Assembly: GCF_029428875.1 (NCBI RefSeq)
Contig: NZ_JAJSOO010000001.1
Location: forward strand, 5,208,001 to 5,272,000
Direction: 5' to 3'
Source of the DNA: Streptomyces sp. JH34
GTDB taxonomy: Bacteria > Actinomycetota > Actinomycetes > Streptomycetales > Streptomycetaceae
DNA: 64,000 bases
Made by a program: the position numbers and the translations under genes. The notes below the pieces were generated by a model. It made no database searches, had not been told where the DNA came from, and saw only the letters and a list, made by a program, of their open reading frames with translations. This document shows, piece by piece, positions 58,001 through 64,000 of the stretch. Each line of letters starts with the position of its first letter. Positions within the stretch are counted from its first letter, which is position 1.

Positions 58001-58477
58001 ATGACCATCGACGAGATCATCGGCTTCATGCAGGGCCTTGACGGAGTCCTGGCCGTCACCCCGGCACCCGGCGACGGCTCACCGGAGATCAGCTGGGGGG
58101 ACACGTTCTTCTCCTACTCTCCTGACGGAGCTGTGCCGGCGACGGCCCAGCCGTTCGCGACGATCGTGACGAAGGACTACCCGGGCGACGAGAGCTCCCT
58201 CCTCGACCGCCCGGACACCTTTCGCGTCAATGTCGCCGCCGGGAAGGACATGTTCCGCGAGTGGACCGGCCACGCGCCGGGTGAGCCGGTCATCGACACC
58301 GCCGCCGGTGTCAGCGACGCCGTGACAGCCCACCCCGTCTACGGGTCCGCCGGCTGGCTCGCCGTGGTGAACCCAGGTCCCCGGACCGATGCCGCAGTCC
58401 GCCTGTTGCTCCGTGAAGCCCATCGCCTCGCCCGTGGGCGTCATGATCGGCGGAAGGGCCCCGCGCAGGGCCGGTAG
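58001..58477 (+). CDS. DUF6194 family protein
   Basis: The protein has 158 residues and belongs to DUF6194, a small family usually found next to TioE-like regulators in actinobacteria. Marks are MTIDEIIGFMQGLDGV, WGDTFFSYSPDG and FRVNVAAGKDMFREWTG. There is no membrane span or known active site. The fixed neighbourhood suggests it is a target of the divergent regulator. The role is unknown. Confidence 0.85.
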   Translation: MTIDEIIGFMQGLDGVLAVTPAPGDGSPEISWGDTFFSYSPDGAVPATAQPFATIVTKDYPGDESSLLDRPDTFRVNVAAGKDMFREWTGHAPGEPVIDTAAGVSDAVTAHPVYGSAGWLAVVNPGPRTDAAVRLLLREAHRLARGRHDRRKGPAQGR

Positions 58478-58491
58478 GGGATCCCTTCCCC

Positions 58492-59037
58492 TCAGACGCG
58501 TTCCAGCGGGCGGTGCGGGGCCGGTGGCAGCTCGGCCTCCACGGTGTCGTCCGGGCGGACCGGGCCGCCCTGGCGCACCACGGCCATGATCCCGGACTTG
58601 AAGGTGAAGTCCCCCGAGACGGCATCGAGGGCGAAGACCTCCCCGAGCAGGCCCGGCCGGAAGTCGTTGATCTTCGCGCATGGGTTGCGCAGCCCCGTCA
58701 CCTCGATCACCGCACGCTCGCCGAGGTGCAGCAAGGTACCGGTGGGAAGACCGAGCAGATCGACACCCCGGGTGGTGATGTTCTCTCCGAGTTGCCCCGC
58801 GGCGACCGCATAACCCCTGAGCGCGAGCTCGTCGAAGAGCTCCTCGTGCATCAGGTGTACCTGACGCAGGTTGGGCAGGTCCGGCTCGTAGGTCATGCGG
58901 AACTGGTGGCGGATCGTCTCGCCCGCGTGGACGTCCCCCTCGACCCCGAGCCCGGCCAGCAGCGTGACGGAGGCGCGATTCGGCTTGCTGAACGAGTACG
59001 CCGCGTTGCTGCTCACCGCTGTGACCCGGCCTGTCAT
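58492..59037 (-). CDS. MOSC-domain protein
   Basis: The protein has 181 residues and is a stand-alone MOSC domain: GLGVEGDVHAGET and AGQLGENITTRGVDLLGLP, followed by EVTGLRNPCAKIN with the conserved Cys that binds sulfur or the molybdenum cofactor ligand in MOCOS/YiiM proteins. These act on molybdenum-dependent reduction of N-hydroxylated compounds or carry sulfur. It is the first of two same-strand genes with the flavoprotein, 27 bp away. Confidence 0.9.
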   Translation of the reverse strand: MTGRVTAVSSNAAYSFSKPNRASVTLLAGLGVEGDVHAGETIRHQFRMTYEPDLPNLRQVHLMHEELFDELALRGYAVAAGQLGENITTRGVDLLGLPTGTLLHLGERAVIEVTGLRNPCAKINDFRPGLLGEVFALDAVSGDFTFKSGIMAVVRQGGPVRPDDTVEAELPPAPHRPLERV

Positions 59038-59064
59038 CGATGTCCCACCCGTCTGTCGGTCCGC

Positions 59065-59658
59065 TTACGTCGTGCCCTCCGCCCGAGCCCCGTTCCCAGG
59101 AGCTCGGACGGCCACGCTGTCCAGGATCGCCGCCCACGGAAGCTCCCGGACCGCCGGGCCCTGACGTGGTTCGTACAGGGGCCAGACATCGGGCCCGTAC
59201 ACCAGCTCCACGCCCGCCCCGCGCAGCGTCCCGATGTGACCCTCCCATGCCGGGTGCCGTGCGTGGGCCGCGTTGATCCGGGGGAACACCACCACCGGGA
59301 CGCCGGCCGTGCCCAGGGCTTCGCTCACCTGCGTCAGCGCTTGGTTGTCGGCGATACCCGTCGCGAGCTTGGCGACGTAGTTCGCGCTCGCCGGAGCGAC
59401 GACGTAGCAGTCGGCGACGGGGTGCGGGCGGGGTTCGGCCGGCAGGCGGGGCGTGTCCCGGACAGGGAGGCCGGTCAGCGCCTCCAGCCGGTCCAGCTCA
59501 CCGTTCGCCCTCAGCCATCGGCCGGCCGTCGGTGTCAGGGTCACCGCCACCTGCCAGCCCAGCGCGACGGCGGGCCCGACCAGCCCGGTGCGCAACATCT
59601 CGACCCCGTCGGTCGCCGTCGCCACGACTCCCAGCACTCCGCGGCTGCCCATGCTCAC
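59065..59658 (-). CDS. Flavoprotein (phosphopantothenoylcysteine decarboxylase-like fold)
   Basis: The protein has 197 residues. The Rossmann-like flavodoxin fold of the CoaC/UbiX group is visible as LGVVATATDG, VALGWQVAVTLTPTAGRW and ADCYVVAPASANYVAKLATGIADN, the last being the typical FMN-contacting PASANT-like motif. The catalytic His/Asn-PxMN pair of CoaC is not obvious, so it may be a general FMN-binding protein. GGAGGAACG supports the GTG start (59658); an ATG two codons later is possible. Confidence 0.87.
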   Translation of the reverse strand: MSMGSRGVLGVVATATDGVEMLRTGLVGPAVALGWQVAVTLTPTAGRWLRANGELDRLEALTGLPVRDTPRLPAEPRPHPVADCYVVAPASANYVAKLATGIADNQALTQVSEALGTAGVPVVVFPRINAAHARHPAWEGHIGTLRGAGVELVYGPDVWPLYEPRQGPAVRELPWAAILDSVAVRAPGNGARAEGTT

Positions 59659-59797
59659 CGTTCCTCCGCCCCGCGTCAGCCCGTCTGCGTCGCCCCGTCA
59701 CTCGGCCGACGCTCCAGCAGAGACCTACCACGGCCCCGACGCCCGCCGGTAGCCGCCGCCTCCCGCTTCCGCGACCCGCCGTGTGCGCGGGACCGCC

Positions 59798-60310
59798 TCA
59801 GCCGGATACGCCGAGGTCCTGGCGCATCAGGCGGTGCATGGCCGTGAGCTTCGGATCCGCGGCCCTGAGGTCCAGGAGCAGTTGGACGGCCGTCTCACCT
59901 CCGCGGGGCACGCCGCGGTCGATGCGCTTGAGCGCGGCGTCCACCCCCGCGAGGACGACGTTGACCTCGCGGGACGAGTCGAGGACGGCCTCGGGGACGA
60001 TCATCTGCGCCTCGGCGTACCGGGCCCGGTAATCGCGGCGCCCTTCCTCGAGTTGGGCCCGGTCGTCGTCGGTGAGTACCCCGTCCCGCGCGCGGTGCAG
60101 GGCGTCCTTGAGCAGGGTGTGGAAGTGGCTGGTCGCCCGGTTCATCGAGGTGTAGGCGGTGCGCCGTTCCTCGAGCAGCCGCCGCCGCTCCTCGACCAGG
60201 CCCTCGGCGGTGCGTTGGCGTTTCGTCACCCAGCTGGCGACCAGCGGCGCGAAGAGGGTGCCGAGCACTCCGACGACCGCGGTCACCATGGCGGCTATGG
60301 CTGCGCTCAT
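59798..60310 (-). CDS. Membrane-anchored helical protein, hypothetical
   Basis: I do not recognise a family. The protein has 170 residues. A single N-terminal span (AAIAAMVTAVVGVLGTLFAPLVASW is the core, 3-27) is followed by an almost fully helical, charged domain with coiled-coil character (EERRRLLEERRTAYTSM and further). It could be a small structural or regulatory membrane protein. There is no Shine-Dalgarno; TAAGGT (complement of 60318-60323) is seven bases upstream, which suggests a leaderless transcript. Confidence 0.7.
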   Translation of the reverse strand: MSAAIAAMVTAVVGVLGTLFAPLVASWVTKRQRTAEGLVEERRRLLEERRTAYTSMNRATSHFHTLLKDALHRARDGVLTDDDRAQLEEGRRDYRARYAEAQMIVPEAVLDSSREVNVVLAGVDAALKRIDRGVPRGGETAVQLLLDLRAADPKLTAMHRLMRQDLGVSG

Positions 60311-60494
60311 GGGGAGGACCTTAGCCAGCCGTTCGCGTACGTGTGGGTCTTGAGCGCATCTTGACTCCAGGCGTATCCGGATCGGCGGACGGGTTCGGGC
60401 AGCCCACGTCCCACCTGCCCCCACGAACACGCCACGACCGCCGCTCGCCACCCCCGAGATTGCGAGCGGGCTGGGCACGGGGGACTGTGGAGGC

Positions 60495-60710
60495 ATGTCC
60501 GGACATCCGCCCGTGATCGTGTATCCGCCCACGCCGACCGGTGGGCGGCGGGTAACCGTGCGTGGGCAGATCGTGGGGCTGGCGCACGGGCGCGGGGACG
60601 TCGCGTCCTACCTGCGGCGGGCCGGGCTCGCGCAGGGGGCCGCCGAGATCGATCTGGACCAGCCGGAGTTGATCGAGTGGCGTGGCGGAGACCTCGACAC
60701 CTGGGGGTGA
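60495..60710 (+). CDS. Small conserved-type hypothetical protein
   Basis: The protein has 71 residues: MSGHPPVIVYPPTPTGGRRV, then GQIVGLAHGRGDVASYLRRAGL and DLDQPELIEWRGGDLDTWG. I recall similar short proteins from other streptomycetes, but with no function. The ATG is preceded immediately by GGAGGC, with GACTGT at the place of a -10 element, an arrangement like that of the pirin and MerR genes. Confidence 0.65.
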   Translation: MSGHPPVIVYPPTPTGGRRVTVRGQIVGLAHGRGDVASYLRRAGLAQGAAEIDLDQPELIEWRGGDLDTWG

Positions 60711-60854
60711 GCCCCGTGAAGCGCCGACGAGCAGGGGAGGCGGTCCCTGTCGAAGTGACCGCAGGGCGGGGTCATCCGAACGGGTGCGTCCGGGGCGTGG
60801 CCGGTGAGCCGCCCCCCGGGGTCGGAGCCGCCGGTCCGTCGAGTGGAGGAAACC

Positions 60855-60962
60855 ATGACACATCCAGCACCCGCTCCGGCTCCTCACGCCCCTTTGTCCC
60901 GGGTCCCGGGGGTCCTCGTGATCCGGGTCCTGTGTGCCGGCCGGCCGAAGCCGGTCGTCTGA
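60855..60962 (+). CDS. 35-residue leader ORF upstream of the DUF1254 gene
   Basis: The ATG at 60855 has a strong ribosome binding site, GGAGGAAACC, just upstream. The peptide starts MTHPAPAPAPHAPLSRV and ends CAGRPKPVV. Its TGA stops one base before the GTG start of the DUF1254/1214 gene, which itself lacks a Shine-Dalgarno, so translation of the large gene probably depends on this small one. The remaining gap 60711-60854 holds no other gene. Confidence 0.5.
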   Translation: MTHPAPAPAPHAPLSRVPGVLVIRVLCAGRPKPVV

Positions 60963-60963
60963 C

Positions 60964-62349
60964 GTGAGCCCGGGGCGAGGCGGGCTCGAGCCGGACGGGA
61001 TCACCGCGCTGGCCGCCGACGCCTACGTCTACGGATCCCCGCTCGTCCGCCAGCTGTCGGCCGTGCAGGCATGTCTGCAGGAGGGCTGCGGGATCCTCGC
61101 GCCGACTCCCTTCAACGACTTCGCCCACGCGGACGGTCCGGCCACGCCCGGCACCCACGTCCCGTACGCCCCGGCCGACCTCGTCGACGCGCTCGCCCAG
61201 CTCGACCTCTCCGGGGGACCGGTGAGGCTGCACGTACCGGACACCGGAGGGGCGTACTACGTCCTCCAGTTCGTGGACGCGTGGGGCAACGCCTTCGCCT
61301 ACCTCGGCTCCCGGGCCACCGGCACGGGTGAGGGGGACTGGCTGGTCGTCCCGCCGGGCTGGGCCGGAACCGTGCCCGGCGGGCTGTCGGGGGTGATCGA
61401 CGCGCCCACCTCCGTCATCTCGGTCGTCGGCCGCCTCGCGTGCGACGGGCCGGAGGACCTGCCGCGGGTCAGGGCGCTCCAGCAGGAACTCACGCTCACG
61501 CATCTGGGCGACCGAGCCCACCGGACAGGGCTCCCCGCGACCGAACCGGGGGTACCCGGAGAGCTGCGGTTCTACGAGGAGCTCCGGGTGTGGATGGGCG
61601 ACTTCCCGCCCGCCGCGCCTGATCGCGCGTACCAGGACCGGTTCCAGCCCCTGGGACTCCTGGAGGAGGGCATCTCACCGTACGTGTCGGCCGGGCCCGC
61701 CCTCGTGCGCGCCCTGGGGCGTGGGCTGGCCCTGGGCAGGTTGCGGGTGGAGGAGGCGGCCCGCCGGGCCGGAGCCGCGCCCGGTGGGCCGCCGGGCGCC
61801 TGGCGGACGGTTCCGCATCTGCGCGACTACAACCTGGACCACTTCGGTGTCGGCACGCTCCGCGCACCGGAGTGGACGATCCCCGACCGTGAAACCTCCT
61901 ACCTGGTCAGGGCGGTGGCCGCGCGGCGGGGACGCTGGCTGCCCCATGGGTACGAAGCGGTGTACGCGCACACGGCCTGCGACTCCCGGGGCCACGCGCT
62001 CGACGGGGCCCACCGCTACGTCCTGCGCCTCGCACAGCCGCCGCCGGTCCGGGGGTTCTGGTCGCTGACCGTGTACGACAGCCCGGGAGGCCACCTGGTC
62101 GCGAACGCCGGGGAACGGTACGCGATCGGGGGCCGGACGCCCGGACTCGTCCACGGCGCCGACGGCTCGCTGACGCTGCACCTCTCCGCGGAACGCCCCG
62201 CGGACCCGGCCGCGGTCGCCAACTGGCTGCCCGTGCCGCCGGGCCGCTTCCGTGCGGTGATGCGGCTGCACCTGCCCGATCAGGCGATTCTCGACGGGCG
62301 CTATGTCATCCCGCCCGTCGAGCCGCCCGGGGGCCGGGCGGGAGCGTAG
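60964..62349 (+). CDS. DUF1254/DUF1214 domain protein
   Basis: The protein has 461 residues. The N-terminal half is DUF1254 (DAYVYGSPLVRQLS, VRLHVPDTGGAYYVLQFVDAWGNAFAYLG), and the C-terminal half is DUF1214 (HRYVLRLAQPPPVRGFWSLTVYDSPGGHLVAN covers the signature). These two-domain proteins occur in many bacteria and have unknown function. There is no signal peptide. The GTG at 60964 has no ribosome binding site of its own and follows the small ORF by one base. A GTG ten codons upstream is possible but less likely. Confidence 0.85.
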   Translation: MSPGRGGLEPDGITALAADAYVYGSPLVRQLSAVQACLQEGCGILAPTPFNDFAHADGPATPGTHVPYAPADLVDALAQLDLSGGPVRLHVPDTGGAYYVLQFVDAWGNAFAYLGSRATGTGEGDWLVVPPGWAGTVPGGLSGVIDAPTSVISVVGRLACDGPEDLPRVRALQQELTLTHLGDRAHRTGLPATEPGVPGELRFYEELRVWMGDFPPAAPDRAYQDRFQPLGLLEEGISPYVSAGPALVRALGRGLALGRLRVEEAARRAGAAPGGPPGAWRTVPHLRDYNLDHFGVGTLRAPEWTIPDRETSYLVRAVAARRGRWLPHGYEAVYAHTACDSRGHALDGAHRYVLRLAQPPPVRGFWSLTVYDSPGGHLVANAGERYAIGGRTPGLVHGADGSLTLHLSAERPADPAAVANWLPVPPGRFRAVMRLHLPDQAILDGRYVIPPVEPPGGRAGA

Positions 62350-62391
62350 GTCCTGAGGCCGGTTGTCGGTGCTGCGTCGCACACTGGAGAC

Positions 62392-62616
62392 ATGTGCCGC
62401 AGCATCAAGACGCTTCGTCCGCCAGCCATCCCCGAAGAGGCCACCGAGGAGGAGATGAGAGCCGCCGCCCTGCAGTACGTACGCAAGGTGTCGGGCTTCC
62501 GCGCGCCCGCCGCGCACAACCAGGAGGTCTTCGACCGGGCCGTCGCCGAGATCGCCGACGCGACCCAGCGGCTGCTGGACGGCCTGGAGATACGGGGCGC
62601 CGCCGCCCGGGCCTGA
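62392..62616 (+). CDS. DUF2277 family protein
   Basis: This small protein of 74 residues begins MCRSIKTLRPPAIPEEATEE, the DUF2277 hallmark with its early Cys, and continues AALQYVRKVSGFRAPAAHNQEVFDRAV. The function is unknown. GGAGAC precedes the ATG at one base less than the usual spacing, as in several other genes here. It follows the DUF1254 gene by 42 bp and could share its transcript. Confidence 0.9.
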   Translation: MCRSIKTLRPPAIPEEATEEEMRAAALQYVRKVSGFRAPAAHNQEVFDRAVAEIADATQRLLDGLEIRGAAARA

Positions 62617-62632
62617 GCGACCGCGCCGGCCG

Positions 62633-63295
62633 TCAGGTGCCGGCCGGGGCTCCGGCCACCGTGACCGGGGCCGCGGGGACGGGACGGCGGACGACGACCG
62701 CCGCGAGGGCGCCCGCCAGGAACAGGGCGAGTACCGAGACCGCCGTGCCCAGCCAGCCCGCGCCGAGCCACTGGCCCCCGAAGTAGCCGAGGCCCACGCT
62801 GTAGACGGCCCAGGCGACACCTGCGACGGCCGACCAGGGCAGGAACTCCTTGACCTTGCGGTGCGCCGCGCCCGCCCCCAGGGAGACGACGGACCGGCCG
62901 GCGGGAGCGAAACGGGCGACGACCACGAGCGCCCCTCCGCCGCGGCTCAGCGCCGCGCCGAGGCGCTCCTGCGCGGAGGTGAGGCGGCGGGACCGGGCGA
63001 TGGCCCGGTCGAGGCGCTCGCCACCGCGCCAGGCGAGGCGGTAGGCGACGAGGTCGCCGAGCACGGATGCGGTGGCGGCGCAGAGGGTGAGGACCACGAG
63101 CGAGGGCACGTGGCGGGTGGCTTCCCCGGCCGCGGCGGTGACCGTGGTGCTGGTGCTCGCGGCCGCCGCGGTGGCGGCGGTGATCACCAGCACACCGCTG
63201 GGGAGGACGGGCAGGAAGACGTCCAGGAGCACCGAGAGGGCGACCACCGCGTAGATCCATGGGCTGCCGATCAGCGCACCCACACTCTCGAGCAC
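62633..63295 (-). CDS. DedA/VTT-family membrane protein
   Basis: The protein has 220 residues. DedA/VTT features: an N-terminal re-entrant segment with LDVFLPVLPSGVLVI, the long GDLVAYRLAWRGGERL region, and the conserved FAPAGRSVVSLGAGAAHRKVKEFLPW near the middle. About five membrane spans. DedA proteins act in undecaprenyl-phosphate or phospholipid flipping and in membrane stress resistance; the exact substrate of this member is unknown. The start is GTG at 63295. Confidence 0.9.
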   Translation of the reverse strand: MLESVGALIGSPWIYAVVALSVLLDVFLPVLPSGVLVITAATAAAASTSTTVTAAAGEATRHVPSLVVLTLCAATASVLGDLVAYRLAWRGGERLDRAIARSRRLTSAQERLGAALSRGGGALVVVARFAPAGRSVVSLGAGAAHRKVKEFLPWSAVAGVAWAVYSVGLGYFGGQWLGAGWLGTAVSVLALFLAGALAAVVVRRPVPAAPVTVAGAPAGT

Positions 63296-63473
63296 TTTCT
63301 ACTCCCCGTTCCCGTTTCCGTTCCAACACCGCGACGTCGCAGGGGAGCGGCAGGAGCGGCAGGGTCAGCTGTACAGCGTACGCCTGCCGTTCGCCCGGTT
63401 CACCTGGTATTCGCCGGGCGGTCACGCGATGTCGCGCAGGTCACGTGCGGCTCTGGCCCCGTGGGGAACACGA

Positions 63474-63507
63474 CTCCGGCCCCCCTCGTAGGGAAGGGGG
63501 GCCGGAG
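63474..63507 (-). terminator. 13-bp perfect hairpin after the DoxX gene
   Basis: CTCCGGCCCCCCT (63474-63486) pairs with AGGGGGGCCGGAG (63495-63507), just beyond the DoxX stop (63522) on the minus strand. Confidence 0.8.
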
Positions 63508-63521
63508 CGCGCGGAGCGTGG

Positions 63522-63980
63522 TCAGACCGAGACGGCCGGCGCCTTGTCATGGGCGGGCTCGCTCGAGCGTCCCGAGCCGCCGCGGGACGAGAACAGCCGG
63601 TCCAGGGCGATGGCGCCGGAACCGGTGAAGACCAGCAGCAGGAAGGCCCAGCAGAAGACTGCCGAGGCCTCGCCGCCGTTCTGCAGGGGGAACAGCGACT
63701 CGGGCTGGTGCACCTTGAAGTACGCGTAGGCCATGGAGCCCGAGCAGACGAGTGCGGCGACACGGGTGCCGAGGCCGAGCGCGACCAGGGTGCCGCCGAC
63801 GAGCTGGATGACGGCCGCGTACCAGCCCGGCCAGGTGCCGGCGGGGACGGTGCCGCCGCCCATGGCGCCGCCCAGGACTCCGAAGAGCGAGGCGGCGCCG
63901 TGGCAGGCGAAGAGGAAGCCGATGACGATGCGGAAGAGGCCGAGGGCGTAGGGCTGGGCCCGGTTCAGACGTATGGACAT
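63522..63980 (-). CDS. DoxX-family membrane protein
   Basis: The protein has 152 residues. Four membrane spans are predicted: about 12-32 (LFRIVIGFLFACHGAASLFG), 52-72, 75-95 and 105-128. The Gly-rich stretch and the MAYAYFKVHQPESLFPLQNGGE segment are typical of DoxX. The C-terminus is a Ser/Arg-rich soluble tail. Function: oxidoreductase or membrane component linked to oxidative stress, not proven. GAAGGAGCC before the ATG is at the right edge of the window. Confidence 0.9.
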   Translation of the reverse strand: MSIRLNRAQPYALGLFRIVIGFLFACHGAASLFGVLGGAMGGGTVPAGTWPGWYAAVIQLVGGTLVALGLGTRVAALVCSGSMAYAYFKVHQPESLFPLQNGGEASAVFCWAFLLLVFTGSGAIALDRLFSSRGGSGRSSEPAHDKAPAVSV

Positions 63981-64000
63981 GGGGGGTGGGGCTCCTTCGG

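Noticed and set aside
60677..60967. Plus-strand frame of 96 codons before the DUF1254 gene
   Set aside because: It has no family signal and overlaps the small ORF with the strong ribosome binding site, which is the better candidate.

Overview
The window reads as a chromosomal segment of a Streptomyces (high-GC actinomycete). The evidence is the very high GC with strong third-position GC bias, many GTG starts, and several family combinations typical of that genus: a FasR-fabD-fabH-acpP-fabF block, a Scr1-type XRE/DUF397 pair, a DUF3145 protein, aceE divergent from a DUF3052 gene, and a TerD/TerC island. The gene order around the fatty-acid block and around aceE-DUF3052-peroxiredoxin-terD resembles what I remember of the S. 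coelicolor core chromosome. That comparison is from memory and was not searched.

Layout: (1) 1-4735, minus strand, a sugar uptake and oxidation operon: enolase-superfamily dehydratase, zinc alcohol dehydrogenase, U32-like TIM-barrel protein, ChvE-like binding lipoprotein and the start of its ABC ATPase. A 13-bp motif is shared by two of its upstream regions. (2) 4881-8466, EI24/CysZ-like membrane protein, aldose epimerase, SGNH lipoprotein and DUF3145. (3) 8636-13544, the type II fatty-acid synthase operon with its PucR-type activator FasR and a dyad between them. (4) 13617-21624, small regulatory modules: pirin, DUF4232 lipoprotein, HxlR/DoxX divergent pair, HAD, glyoxalase, Scr1/DUF397 with an anti-sigma-like ATPase, a beta-lactamase-fold hydrolase, and a MerR/aldo-keto reductase pair with a textbook 19-bp-spacer promoter. 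(5) 21738-33602, an ABC exporter divergent from a two-component system, an acyltransferase, a second two-component system, two DUF1023 hydrolase paralogs, a DUF4429/SHOCT gene and a TetR regulator. (6) 33718-40323, a DHA2 drug exporter, a secreted I36-type inhibitor, aceE, DUF3052 and a peroxiredoxin.

(7) 40579-50460 is the most interesting part. It holds four TerD-family proteins and a TerC/DUF475 membrane protein, followed by a tightly coupled set: HpcH/HpaI-like lyase, a fused phosphoribosyltransferase-TRSP-StiP protein and a HAD hydrolase, with an O-methyltransferase close behind. This fits the proposed Ter-linked pathway for a nucleoside-like metabolite, whose product is unknown. (8) 50555-53750, FmdB zinc ribbon, DUF4383, a coiled-coil protein and a DUF4097 lipoprotein. 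(9) 53979-54053, tRNA-Val(TAC) with its terminator. (10) 54309-63980, DeoR regulator, a coupled small ORF with a NudK-like Nudix hydrolase, a two-HTH MerR (TioE-like) regulator divergent from DUF6194, MOSC, flavoprotein, DUF1254/1214 with a coupled leader ORF, DUF2277, DedA and DoxX.

Recurring themes: about ten genes have a TAnnnT -10 element 6-8 nt upstream of the start codon and no usable Shine-Dalgarno, which suggests leaderless transcripts. Convergent pairs are usually separated by perfect long hairpins. Many operon partners overlap by ATGA or GTGA. No CRISPR array, insertion sequence, prophage or rRNA gene was seen.
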